Assembly (NCBI GenBank): GCA_001949185.1
Contig: BDGG01000005.1
Location: 310,001-374,000, forward strand
Reading direction: 5' to 3'
Length of the DNA: 64,000 bases
Source: Ramazzottius varieornatus
Lineage: Eukaryota > Tardigrada > Eutardigrada > Parachela > Ramazzottiidae
In this document: positions 36,096 to 48,452 of the stretch, one piece after another
Position numbering within the stretch: position 1 is the stretch's first letter
How the letters are laid out: each line of letters starts with the position of its first letter
The notes under the pieces: model-generated
Told to the model about the DNA's origin: nothing
Databases searched by the model: none
What the model saw: the letters and a program-made list of their open reading frames with translations, nothing else
Program-made: the position numbers and the translations under genes

Positions 36096-36412
36096 ACCCT
36101 AGGTATTGTTTCACCGTTCCCAGTGCACGTTCATGTTTGACTCGCTGTAACCTAATGCTTGATTCAATATTCAGAATACCGGTGTATCACTTTTCAGGTT
36201 AACTGAACGGAGAGAAGGCACTCCACTTGACCAGCATGGTTCCTCGAGTTTATGGATGAATTCGAGACGGAAGTCGAACAAGAACGATACGCAGGACGAT
36301 GAAAAGGTATTTAGGCAGTATGATTGGAAAGATGGAAAACGGCTTCTGTACATGACATTGTTTGGAAGGAATGGGTTAAAGTTTTAGAATGAGTATTCCG
36401 TTACACAATCAT
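36096..36412. other. Short intergenic region
   Basis: Between the convergent exostosin and small secreted protein genes. No feature seen. Confidence 0.5.
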
Positions 36413-36994
36413 TTATTTCCCTTCTCCGTCGCAGTAATCGTTCTGACCGGCTAGTCCATCGACGCATCGGTTGGCGCATCTCTTGACGACGGTGGGCTGC
36501 TCATTGGACTACAACGATAAATTTCATGCGGTAAAAAGGCTTCCAAGCGTTATCTCGAAACGAAAATCTGTTGAGTGTCATTTTTTTTAAGGTTTGTCGA
36601 ACACGGATACTCACGTGGCACGAGTAGAGAGTCTGGGGATCAAGCTCGACTCCGCAGTTGGAGCCGAGACGGGCGACGTTCAAGGTGGATCCACAGTACT
36701 GCAACCAGCAGACACGGTAAGAACACAGCAGATAGTAATGTTGGAATAAGGGTTGACGTGGTAGGAAAAACTCACAGTGAAGGTCCTCGGGCAGCATCCA
36801 GCATGTAGCACTGCAAAGAGAGAGGAACCTCGAACGTCATACTTGGCAGAAATACTTCAATATAGATATTGTAACAAAGATGTCTGTCTTTACAGACTGA
36901 AACTGGTGCGAGAGAAAAGAAGAATGGGCTGGAAGGGCTACTAACCTGCAGCGCAGCACGCCAGGACGAAGAATGCGATGAATATGGCCCTCAT
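36413..36994 (-). CDS. Small secreted cysteine-rich protein, paralogue 1
   Basis: Four small exons (36946-36994, 36776-36810, 36615-36698, 36413-36508) give 87 residues. Residues 1-20 (MRAIFIAFFVLACCAAVLHA) form a clear signal peptide. The mature part starts GCCPRTFTYCGSTLNVARLG and carries eight cysteines: a CC pair and then C, C, C, C, C, C, ending NDYCDGEGK. I do not recognise the fold. The gene lies 1.2 kb from a paralogue in the same direction with identical exon phases and exon lengths of 49, 35 and 84 bases in exons 1-3, so it arose by tandem duplication. It is too short in every exon for ordinary frame scanning. Function is unknown: a secreted disulfide-stabilised peptide is all that can be said. 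Confidence 0.85.
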
Positions 36995-38208
36995 TTTCGA
37001 CGATGTAAAGGTTTGAGAAGTGGAAAAAAAATATAAATTGACTGAACGTGCGCTCAAAATTTTGGAAAGATCTTTTTGTAGTACTGAAGACACGGTAGAT
37101 AAGAGCTCTGTAGTTTGTCTTGTAGCCACGCATCTAAGTTCCCCAATCTTGATAGTTCGAACCGGAAGTGACCATCTCGTGGAATCAGCTCGGCCTACAC
37201 AGTTCGCCACTTGTCGAACTTGTTTTGTTTTGTGCTGAGGTTCCGGTGATAGTCGAGACTGAAGTCCAGCAATGCCTTTGGCCTGGTCTGACGTCTGGAA
37301 CTCGAGTAACGTGGTGCTTTCTAAACATCCTAATGGCTACTCAAAGCTCTCCAGCCTTTTGACATTCATGTCAAATTGTCAATGTGGACTGTTCGAAGAA
37401 ACTGAACGGCTTGCTTGAGATCCAAGCTGAACCCGTAAAATCATTCTATGTGAAAAATCTTTTCTGGAAGGTAGTCACACTCTGGTAGTCAGTATGGGGC
37501 GTTGGTATTTGTTCAGAAAAGCAATGACATGAGAGGTTCCGCGCCGTACTGTCAAAGGTTCATGTACCGCCCTAATTACTGGCCGATACCCAATTATTGG
37601 CCACCTGTTTATTTCGGCGATTAGCGACTTGATTCACTCGACTGAAGTTTATTGGCAAAGAGTATGAATTTATAAGGTCCGCTAGATGAAACCAAAAAAG
37701 TCAGCCTTCTAGTTGCCTCGAAATACAGGTGGTCAGTAATAGGGTCCCGACTAATAATTATTTATAGCTCAAGTGGGTGTACTGTAGGTCGATGTGCTGT
37801 TACGCATCTCAGCATGCGCCCCCGCTCTCTGATGCGCACGTAAGCTGAAAAGTGTCTTGACTAAGAAAGCCCTTTTTCGACACTGAACCTTTGGGCCAAG
37901 ATGGAACGATGGTTTCCTCGTTCAAGGAATTGTTTAATGCAAGACCTGGGCTTTACGGAACGTCGAAGTTCCGCTTGATACTTTCGGTGATCTGTAATAA
38001 TTCTAGTAGTTCTAATCTTTGAATCTTCTAGGTTCGTACTGCTCAACGGGGTTCACATCGGTTCGAACGGGGTCTTGGCATTTTTACCGATGTACATACC
38101 GACTGAAACTCGCTTCTGCTGACTCCAAGCAGGGGTTGGTAAAAAGGCAGGGAAAATGCTGTACGTTGGTCATAAAACTAGCGACATTTCTTTAGTTATC
38201 CAGGCTCT
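36995..38208. other. Intergenic region between the two secreted-protein paralogues
   Basis: No exon supported. It contains the promoter of the downstream paralogue. Confidence 0.55.
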
Positions 38209-38755
38209 TTATTCTTTGCAGTAATCGTTCTGTCCGGCCAAGCCGTCGATGCAGCCGTTGGCACACTTCTTGACAACAGTGGGCTGTTCGCTGGACTGCA
38301 ATCAATAGAACCCGGTAAGTGCAGTACTGGACGGAGTGGTCACCGCCATAAATGTACGGTTTCTTGAAGAACTTTTTGAAAGGTTGACTTACGTGGCACG
38401 AGTACAAGGTCTGGGGATCAAGTTCAATTCCGCACTCCGAGCCAAGCCGAGCGACGTTCAAGGTGGATCCACAGTACTAAACGAGAAACCATTTAGATTT
38501 TGGTGCGGTAAGTAATATCGCAGAACAGTACGGTTGGAGTTTGTTAAGATACTTACGGTGAAGGTCCTGGGACAACATCCAGCGTGCAGAACTGCAAACG
38601 AAAGTTGAGTGAGACTCTGGTGACTATTAGCTGAAGATGGTTTTCATCTTTGCAGGCCATACGGAACACCGAAGGAGGAGGAGAAGGAGGAGGACGAATT
38701 ACGTACCTGCAGCGCAGCACGCCAGGATGAAGATAGCGATGAACATAGCCCTCAT
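38209..38755 (-). CDS. Small secreted cysteine-rich protein, paralogue 2
   Basis: Four exons (38707-38755, 38557-38591, 38393-38476, 38209-38295) give 84 residues. The signal peptide (MRAMFIAIFILACCAAVLHA) and mature start (GCCPRTFTYCGSTLNVARLG) are nearly identical to the neighbouring paralogue. The eight mature cysteines are conserved, and the C-terminus is shorter (NDYCKE). Exon lengths 49, 35 and 84 are identical to the paralogue, while intron sequences have drifted. Differences in the coding part are scattered and mostly conservative, which points to purifying selection on both copies. No known family is recognised. Confidence 0.85.
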
Positions 38756-39478
38756 TTTCGGTCAAGTGGAAATCTGCGAAGTAAGTTGAAAGCGGAAGGA
38801 AATGGAGCAAGAGTGAGTGATGCTTGCAGTTCGGAGGTCGTTCCTATGTGGTTGTGGAACAGCTAGTTCTGTCCAGAGCGCTCAAGCAACGCCTATCAGT
38901 TCTCTGATCATGATCGCGTGAGGCGGAAGTGGAAAGAACCAGCAGGGCATGGGTCGATACTTGTAGAACTCAAAATCACTGCTCTGGAATTCCAGCCGAC
39001 GCTGATTCGATCGATGTCGAACAGCAGCTATTTTCATTACGCCAGCTTGTTGCCGGCGACCGAAGCGGGGTAGTTTTTTCAGTGGAACGTCTCATCGGAC
39101 AAAGAAAATACTTTCCCAGGGTCGGTTATGTTCGTGAGAACGTATTATCGAAGGAGCATCTGTCCACTTCACTCGTGGACAGATGCTCCTTCGATAATAT
39201 GCTGACATTGTTTTTGGTTTCAGCAGAGGACCTTTATCAGCGAAGGCGGGTCGAAGGACGTGTCCGTGCAAAGTCTCGCCACTAGTCGGCTCTTCGTTCT
39301 TGTATCGGAATTCGGTATGTATGTAAGTGTGAAATACTTTATTGATACTCCCTCAGTACGAGTGCTCAGCAACAACTTCATTACAAGCTACCAAGATGGC
39401 AAATAAACCGATAGAGAAACCAAACTAAAAATTAAGAAATGCGGCCGGGGAGACGGCTCATTTTCTTTTTTTGTGTTT
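38756..39478. other. Intergenic region with a perfect short palindrome
   Basis: No coding exon is supported; a 118-residue frame at 38929-39285 runs through the palindrome at 39143-39199 and looks accidental. It is the region upstream of paralogue 2 and downstream of the DUF4139 gene. Confidence 0.55.
39143..39199. repeat. Perfect 25-base inverted repeat with 7-base loop
   Basis: The left arm starts TATTATCGAAGGAGC and ends TGTCCAC at 39167; the loop is TTCACTC; the right arm starts GTGGACA at 39175 and is an exact reverse complement to 39199. Confidence 0.95.
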
Positions 39479-41614
39479 TCAGTCGGGGGTAAGATACTCC
39501 AGAGGACGACGCATCCCATGTGGATGCTGGACTTTGAAGATGGTCTTCACGCCACGGGTGACATTCGCCGGTACATCAATATGGTGGGAAATTTTTCCCT
39601 CGTACTGGTCCTGCGCAGAAGGTTTTGGGTTGATTGAAGTGACCTACGAATAACAAAATTCACAAGATTTAACCGAGGCAGGACTGCAATACACGATGAA
39701 TATTATCAGCACCTTCAGTCGCTCGTTGCTGCTTCTTGGATATGTTTCTGTTAACGTGATCAATATTGGCAGTTTCCTGTTGTTCTTTACGTCGTATTCC
39801 ATCGTGAATTCCGATTCAACTATAAAGTTTCCTTCCGTTGGTCCAACCGGTTTGGTCGTTCTGACTGGATACTTCGGATGCACTTCTACGAGAGGGTCGG
39901 ACGGGAGCAGAAGATCAAAGTCTTCATTAGGGTTCACATGCTCCAGTTGTATCTACGAGACGGCGGCGAGTTACTACCCACTCTGTAAGTACGTCGGTTT
40001 CAACTTTTCTTCATACAGTGTTAACGTAGTTTCCGCTTGAGTAAACGGCCGCCGGACCCGGAAGAAACGGTGTCTGAGTTTGGTTTGACGTCGTACAGGT
40101 TACACCGACTTCGAGGCTGTTGGAGGGGTGGCATGTGTGATGCATTCGTACGCCAGTCGTGGTATTCAGGACCAGGAAGCGCGCCGGTCTGCCATGGCCC
40201 AGTATTCCATCCCTATCGACAAGCGTGGAAAACGGCACTACGCTTCTCTGAAATTATAAAGTTCAAGTTACATGACGCAATGTGGGAGAATGTTAACGCT
40301 GCTTCCCACCTTCGGTAGGAAGACTCTCTTTTCTTGGGTTGGTCCGCTGAGGCTCTTTTCGAAAGGTTTCTCCATCGGAGACCCTTTCGTGACGCTATCA
40401 GTGCAGTCCTTCAGCGAAGCGGAAGCAGGCCTCGAGCTCGGCAAGCTCAACAAAGCATTCGTCTCGTCTGGATCGGTCACACCATCCTGAGAAGACCGAT
40501 CAGCAGCAACCATAACTTCTGCGTTGCTCCAATCTTCGCCCGTCCACTGCCGTGTCCAGCAAAAGTATGAAATCTGACTCGGGAAAAAAGGCTGAGTTAC
40601 AGTGTTAGTCTGGCAATGAAGTTTTAATCTTGTCATCCGAGTATATACCTTGACTTGCTTCGCATCGCCATCGAGCCGTATGTCATAGGAAGGACACCAA
40701 CTGGCTTCTTTCACAGTGTAACATATCCCAATCCGAACTTTGTCGGATCTCAGTACATTTAGCATGATTTTGATATCTCTGTATGAGATAAAATTAGTAC
40801 GTGGACTAACATTTGGATTTAACAACGGGGCGACTGGCCCGGCTCTTTCACGGTATTTACCCTACATTGCAGGAAACGGGTGGTCGTCGCCGCGATAGGC
40901 TGTCGATCAGCCTGTTGGCGGTGACCAGGTCCTCATGTAGCTTTTGAAGCAATGTCTGTAGACGGAAGAACTCCCCTTCGTACTTCCAGAAAAAGTCATG
41001 CAAGTCTATGAACGCCCCTTCTTTGAATACTGACATGAGTTGTCCATCGGCTTTCTGCAAAGGAAAAACCGTTGAGTAGTCCATCCGGCAGAAAATTGTT
41101 GAGTCCGGATATAAGTCATTATACCCCAGCGACTATCTTTTGGTATTCGTTCCAGACCTCCAGCCGGTTTTCGGCAAACGATATCTGACTCTCAAGATCA
41201 GCTTTCTTTGACTTCGCATCCCTCACGCGCTCTTCCAGGTCTACAGCAGACAGTTTGTGATACTCGTCCGTGTACGTCTCCTGAACGTCCTGTAGAAGTA
41301 CCGAGGTACCCTCAACATCAACCCTGCAATGGATTGCTCATTCTTGTGTGTAGGGCGAAGGCTGAAGAAACGAAACAGTACACATGGCATGGATACCTCA
41401 AAGTTCCCGTAACGTATCGTTGAAGGCCGAAGCCATTGAAGCGGATGTGATGCACTCCGGCCTTCAGTTCTTTGGTCCAGATTCGTTTGACCACTGCCCG
41501 GTTCGGGAAGATGGTCACATCCTTGATTGGGGCGTCCGAGTGATTATTCAGACTGCTGGTAGCGATAGAATTACTTGAAGAAGAGACCGCTGGTTCGGAT
41601 GGATCTCCCATCAT
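39479..41614 (-). CDS. DUF4139/DUF4140 domain protein (F37C4.5 family)
   Basis: Exons seen: 41397-41614, 41125-41323, 40861-41054, 40649-40805, about 40310-40573, about 40015-40250, 39713-39952 and 39479-39643. The start (MMGDPSEP) is in the first exon. The DUF4140 part reads APIKDVTIFPNRAVVKRIW; a coiled-coil middle follows; then the DUF4139 core SYRDIKIMLN, CYTVKEASWCPSYDIRL, QWTGEDWSNAEVMVA, PFLPGPAAVYSSGNYV, YDVKNNRKLPILITLTETYP and a final GVKTIFKVQHPHGMRRPLEY. The family occurs from bacteria (MucB-like neighbours) to worms and has no firm function. In the exon near 40015-40250 the conserved reading is not continuous: LAYECITHATPP and TPFLPGP lie in different frames. Either a splice site was missed or there is a frameshift. 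Confidence 0.82.
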
Positions 41615-42323
41615 ATCCCAGGTACAGTTTACGTCGTCACAGGTGGGTTTGGCGGGTGTCAGGAGCCAGGAAGAAGAAAACAGTGACCAATGTGAATACC
41701 AACGTGCTTTGGACTGTAGGCGTCTCAAGTATCAGCTGAAAGCTTGAAAACCTGACGATCGGTTCTTGACCAGGTGAACATAACATCTGGCCGTTATAAT
41801 CGGTGGGGTGTGAAATATTGCGCCTATCTTTCGTCTCACGATATCGTGTTTGTCATAAAATTGATAGTAATTAAAGATGCGAAAGCCTGGCAGGGCCGCA
41901 TGCCATAGTGTCACTCTTATCGGCTCCTGTCTGATTGCTACCCCGCCGACTTTCAGCTTACTAAACGAGTTTTTGCAGTGTTAAAATGAAGCGTACGAGT
42001 AGATCTTGTTGCAATAAGAAGCAACAATTAATTGTCAAAAATAAGACTTCACGTTTTCAATGGCTTCAAAACTTCATACAAAGCCATTCTTGCAGGGACC
42101 CCGCATTGGAGAGATGGTCCCATTGTTATTTTTTACCGGCTTCCGTTGCGCAATCAAATCAGGCTGACGACAAATCAATCATCAGGCTTTCACTAGACGT
42201 CATACACCAGCGCCCGGAGGTTGATCGAGAGGTCACAAAGTAACATGAAAATAGGCCCAACCCAACTTGACCTCTTTCACCGAGGATCTAGCAATTAGGC
42301 CACATTACTGCACCGAACGCGAA
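41615..42323. other. Intergenic region upstream of the DUF4139 gene
   Basis: No supported exon; presumed promoter of the DUF4139 gene. Confidence 0.5.
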
Positions 42324-42336
42324 TCCGTGAAACAGC

Positions 42337-43003
42337 TGAGCTCTGTTTCATCTACCGATGGGTGGTACTCTTAGCTTCCTGGCCAACGCATCCAACATTT
42401 TTATGGATTCTTCTACGGCCATAGTTCTTAGTTCGCGAGGCGGGTCAATTTGGCCGTTCTAGAAGGTTAAGATCAGCTTTCGATCATCCCGCTACGGGGG
42501 AAGATCAACCGATGAGATCTCTGCTCCTCAGTATGTACGATCCTCCACACAGTCGTACGCGTGAATCCGTCCCGGCTAGTGAGCACGCGGTAGACTTGCC
42601 AATCAACGGAAAGCTGTCAATCAGTCGAGCATGAATGTGCAGTATCACACACGGTTAGCCCAGCGTGTCATTGATTGCCTGATTATGGACTCATGGCGCA
42701 AATCTGTATGACTGATTGACAGCTTTCCGTTGATTGGCCAGTCTGCCGCGTGCTCAGTAGCCGGGACGGATTCACGCGTACGACTGTGTGAAGGATCGTA
42801 CATACTGAGGACCAGAGATCCTATCAGTTGATCTTCCCCCGTAGCGGGATGATCGAAAGCTGACCTTAACTTTGTAAAACGGCCAAATTGACCCGCCTCG
42901 CGAACTAAGAACTATGGGCGTAAAAGAAGCCATAAAAAATGTTGGATGGGTTGACCAGGAGGCTAAAAGTACCACCCATCGGTAGATTAAACGGAGCTTA
43001 ACT
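42337..43003. mobile_element. Foldback element with arms of about 290 bases
   Basis: The left arm from about 42337 (CTACCGATGGGTGGTAC, GTTCGCGAGGCGGGTCAATT, CCGTTGATTGGC complement) is matched by an inverted right arm ending near 43003 (CCACCCATCGGTAGA). The arms enclose about 80 bases near 42630-42710 (GATTGACAGCTTTCCGTTGA marks the inner right arm). The arms agree over nearly their full length with a few mismatches and small gaps. No open frame is present, so it is a non-autonomous foldback or long-TIR MITE. Confidence 0.9.
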
Positions 43004-43296
43004 AGCCATTCACATCAGCTGGCTGGATGCCGATAGAAAACTTAGCAGGTTGTGCGGGCCAGTCCATTGCGCCGGTATAGCACGATTGAGAAGAAATCTG
43101 GCAGTTTTCCATTTTTGTTTCGGAAGCTAAAAGCAATTAAAGTGAAACTGGGCTAAACAGAACGTCTCCCCTGGCGTCGACATGATCGTCTGGGTTGGTC
43201 ACCAGTACCGCTTCTTCCTCCGCTGTGAAACCCCGACGATGTGGTAGAATCGTCCATGTTTGAATCTGATTCGAGCTCGTTCAGTAAATCGGACAC

Positions 43297-43909
43297 TAGT
43301 GCTGGCAACGATACGGTACACCGACATCGTATCGAAATTTATCGAATCTTTGCGATAAAATATGCGGCAGATATCGTATTGAAAATATCGATATGAAGCT
43401 CATCGAACAACGCAATAAAATATGAAGCTCATCGAACAACGCAATAAAATATTCGGCGATATCGTATCGCGCCATGTCGATATATCAGTATTTCGCTGAA
43501 TGGCAAACTCGCCAGTGATATCTCGTTTACGGAAGACCATGGTTGATTTCAAAGAATTGATTTTGGCCATGGTGTGCCGAGCACACTCCGCTCATTCGGT
43601 TCTGGTGCTAATTCTGTCCAGGTTTCCATGTGTTTGAAGTCTTGGTGTAGTTACGTCTTTGCTGTATCCGACGCTTTCGATCTTACTAGTACTTTATGTG
43701 GAAATCGGCTTCTCGAGTTTTTGGGCTTGAACCAGTGGAATTCCGGAAAACTGAAATTCCAGAAATATCAATATATCGAAAATACGGTATCGGGAAATAT
43801 CGTATCACAATATCGATATCGAATGAATTTCGAAGTCCGCAATAAAATATCCGTCGATATTGTATCGAAAAATATCGTATCGAATTTTATCGTATTTTTG
43901 CCAGTGCTA
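43297..43909. mobile_element. Non-autonomous hAT-like MITE
   Basis: The 613-base element begins TAGTGCTGGCAA and ends TTGCCAGTGCTA, 12-base terminal inverted repeats with two mismatches. It is flanked by an exact 8-base target duplication TCGGACAC (43289-43296 and 43910-43917). The inside is filled with ATATCGATA/CGTATCG motifs. The TAGTG start and 8-base duplication are hallmarks of hAT transposons. There is no transposase frame. Confidence 0.93.
43393..43450. repeat. 29-base tandem duplication inside the hAT MITE
   Basis: Two exact copies of a 29-base unit starting ATGAAGCTCATCGAAC, at 43393 and 43422. Confidence 0.92.
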
Positions 43910-43917
43910 TCGGACAC

Positions 43918-44894
43918 CGCTTCTTCTGCTTAGTAGTCGTCTGCTCTTCGCAGTTCCATCCTACGGTACTTCCCACAGTACAAAAAGATCTAAACCTGAG
44001 AGCAGCAAAGATTGTCAAACGAAAAGTGAAAGAAACACACATAAACACACTGACTTAATCAACAAGATCAGATCTGGACTCGACGCTCTCTTCTGATGGG
44101 AGGCGTGGTGCGACGGTTGTGTTTTCCATTAGCATTAGGCTCCGCCCCTTGCACTTTTGTGGCCAATGGCCTGTCAAGTTTCCGATTTCTAGTGGCATCC
44201 AGCCAGCTGTTCAATAGAGCAATCCACATAGTGTTGAATGCCTCGATCAATCGCTCGAACAATTTCTCCTTATAAGGCATACCAATCTCAAAATACGGAG
44301 GAACCGACAGCAGACACACGTGAAAATTGAAAACCTGCCTACGCCTTTCGTTTTGACCATTTATGCCTATGTCGGTTGCTAACTTTCAACGACTGGTTTC
44401 CGTTCATACAGCCGTAAACACGTTCGGAATCACGACCAATGAGCATGTAGAGGTGTGGTCCACAACTTGCCGCGGGTCTAACTTTTAGTCCAGCATATGA
44501 CCCTGTCCTTGCCTAGTTTCATGTCACTTTTGTGACCTCTCCAGCAACCTCTGCCAGCGCCCCTGGGGCTTCAAATCGACGATTGACCTTTATGGAAATC
44601 TCAGGCCCAAATTAAATATTTCTTGCACAGCTTTTCTAGACATTCTTCCCGAGTGGCTCAGTCTGTATCCTCAAAGATCTCTGGAGTCGCAGACTTTCAA
44701 ACGAAGTGTAGACGAAGTGTAGACCTCGTCGCAGAGAAATTTTATACCTTTTATTGTAGGTTTCGTCAAAGGAAAGCGGCGGCGGTATCTTTGTTAGTGT
44801 ATTCGACTCCGGACCATGTAACGTTCCTGCGGAGTAGTCCACGAGAGAAAGAAGAACCATCTGAAGCTGGTCATCTTTTTGAAAGCGCCCCAAG
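43918..44894. other. Intergenic region upstream of WDR5
   Basis: No supported exon on either strand; the WDR5 promoter and leader should lie in its right part. Confidence 0.5.
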
Positions 44895-46171
<1,277 letters not shown>

Positions 46172-46816
46172 ACTGCCTTCCAAAAAAATCTGCTATCTAT
46201 TCTTGGCTCTCGTGGAATATCTTTGTTGCGAGATTTGACTAGCTGTGTAGCGTTAATCTTCTTCCAGCGAATTTGGGTCGTGGTTTTAACTTGTTATTGC
46301 TCTTTCTCATGCGGTCATTTTTCTTCGTCGGCGACAGGTTTCAGAGATCGTCGTCATTTGTTAAAGTTTTACTCAGGGATGAACTAATCATTCTCGGTTT
46401 TCGGAACTTATGGTCGGTAGGCCTAAGGAGGAGGGGGAAGCCGATGCCGGTTGCTTAGAGCCCCCGGAAGTCAGAGGGACAGAAGGTGACCGAGACTTGG
46501 AGTTTACGGAAGCTGGGTGTCCGGTAGGGACCCTGGACTTTCCTTTGTGAAGATGCTGGTATTTACTGAATAATTTACGATAGTTCATCAAATGACGTAT
46601 TTCTCGAAATCGTTGAGCTGAAGCTGCACTGAAGGATACTTTTATATATTTTGTTGTTTGCCGGCTAGATGAAGTCTGTGTACGATTGGTGTGGTCATTT
46701 TCACAGACAAATACAGGTAATTTACTTCTTGGGCCTCGATGACTGTATTTCGGTCGAAATTTCATCTGTAACTCCCTGCGACGAGATATCTGTGCGACCG
46801 ATGTTTCTTTTTGTAG
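46172..46816. other. WDR5 3' end and unresolved 5' part of endophilin-B
   Basis: The first coding exon of endophilin-B must lie here or be missing. One candidate is the ATG at 46669, with an open frame to a GTAATT donor at 46716 that joins in phase, but its sequence does not resemble an N-BAR start. Confidence 0.4.
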
Positions 46817-48306
46817 AGAACAGATGAGTGTTTCGGGAATGCTTCCACAACAGAGTTCTCTCCAGATATTAAGCACCTCGTTGAGGAAATCGATGTGATC
46901 AACGAGCGCAATCATAAAATATTGCATGGAACCGAGAAAGTGCTCAAGCGGAATCCGGGACTGACCACTCACGAATATATTTATCAGAAGAAAGAGAAGA
47001 AGGGTTCGACTCGGACGAATGCGTTGATCCAGTTGGGCAACGAGATGATTTTTGCCGGACGCCAGTTCGGTGAAGCGACAACTTACGGTACTGCTCGTCT
47101 CGATTTTTGTATTCTCAAGGTTTCCCTGAGATATAATTCCATGTATTTGTACACAAGTCTGATTGCTATATCTATTTTCCATCAGTTTTGCTTTATAGGA
47201 AAGTGTTTGTTGTCTGCGGGGCGGTGTCAAGAGGAACTCGGCCACGAAGAACTTCGTTACGTTACTCAAGTGGCGATGGTCTTCCTTACTCCTCTGCGGC
47301 GTTTCATGGAAACTGATCTGAAGCAAGCACTGGTATGGATTCACCAGTTCATCTCTCTGTAAAGTGTAAACGGTAATTCAGCAATATGTTTGCTAGAAAG
47401 AACGGCGCGCTCTAACCAGTTCCCGACTTGAGCTGGACTACGCACGTCAACGCCAGAAGAAGGCGAAGACCCCGGACAAGCAAGTTCAGGTATGGACTTG
47501 CCAGTTTCGCATTGGTCTTCAACCTACACGAACCTTTTTAGGCAGAAGGCCATCTCCGAAGTAGTCAAGCAAAATTCGAACGCCAGCTAGAACTGACCCG
47601 CATAGCCTGTGAAGCAGTGCAGCGGGAAAAGGTCCAGCAGATAAAAGGCCTGATGAAGTTCGTCGACGCTCAGCTCGACCATTACAACAAGAGTGCGGGC
47701 ATACTAGAAAATATCAAGACCGAACTGCTCCAAATACTCAAAGCTGAACGAGGTTTCGACTTTGACTTTGAATGGCCAGCTCTGAATTACGACGCCGTAG
47801 ACATCATTCGGGAAAGCGGAGGAGGCGAAGAACCTCCAAAGTCACCACCGGAAGTACCCAGGCAATCCAACCTCAGTCTTCAACCTGTCTACATGGCCAA
47901 GATTACGGATGAGTTCGCTGGTAGTACAGCTAGCGAGGTCACAGTAACGAAGGACGAACTGGTGACCGTGATGGAAACGATGCCTGGTGGAAGAGACACG
48001 GAAGGATGGTCGCTGATAAGGAAAGCTTCCGGTCAAGTCGGGTATATTCCTCGTGATCACATTGCTGTTTTACACGAGCAGGATAATGCCGCCCCGGCTT
48101 CCGAGCATGACGTACCTCGCCGCGCGACCCAGAGACAGGAACGGCAACGAGGGAATTCGAGGAATAGATCGGTTTCCGTAACACGAACTCCTGGTACACC
48201 CACTGCAGCTAATAATGACTTTGCGCAAGAATCCAGAAAAGTAACCGTTACTTTCCATGACTTCCAAGAAGATCATGCACCACTTCCGCACGCTGCGTCC
48301 TTTTGA
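46817..48306 (+). CDS. Endophilin-B-like BAR-SH3 protein, first exon not identified
   Basis: Four exons (46817-47087, 47199-47332, 47397-47489, 47542-48306) join in phase to about 420 residues. The BAR region reads RTDECFGNASTTEFS, HEYIYQKK, GNEMIFAGRQFGEATTYG, FLTPLRRFMETDLKQAL, KERRALTSSRLELDYA and ends near FDFDFEW. It follows SH3GLB1/2 (KLGQAEKTELD, GTEFGPGTAYG, FLTPLRNFIEGDYK) closely in spacing. A linker and a C-terminal SH3-like domain follow (GWSLIRKASGQVGYIPRDHI, about residues 285-345), then a basic tail. Endophilin-B curves and tubulates membranes in autophagy, mitochondrial dynamics and endosomal traffic. The amphipathic N-terminal helix is not in the part I can place. Confidence 0.88.
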
Positions 48307-48341
48307 GTAATCAGGTATCAGAACCAAGAAAGATAAGATAA

Positions 48342-48360
48342 AATAAATTCTGTGAATAAA
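48342..48360 (+). terminator. Polyadenylation signals after endophilin-B
   Basis: Two AATAAA hexamers at 48342-48347 and 48355-48360, 36-54 bases after the stop codon and within about 100 bases of the convergent STAM stop. Confidence 0.7.
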
Positions 48361-48452
48361 GAATGTCAGCTAAGCAAAAACTGGTGTCTCATCAAATCTA
48401 TGATACCAGGCATGATTTGGCCGAAAAAAAAGCAGTCGAGCTTGATATGAGT

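Noticed and set aside
38929-39285. 118-residue open frame containing the perfect palindrome
   Set aside because: No family resemblance, and the frame runs through an inverted repeat; probably chance.
42637-42727. The loop of the foldback element as a separate gene or RNA
   Set aside because: About 80 bases with no conserved structure; simply the spacer of the element.
43297-43909. CRISPR-like spaced repeats from the ATATCGATA motifs
   Set aside because: Spacing is irregular and this is a eukaryotic window; the motifs belong to a hAT MITE.
46388-47344. 318-residue open frame antisense to the endophilin-B exons
   Set aside because: It overlaps strongly supported endophilin-B exons on the other strand and its sequence matches no family; it is a shadow frame.
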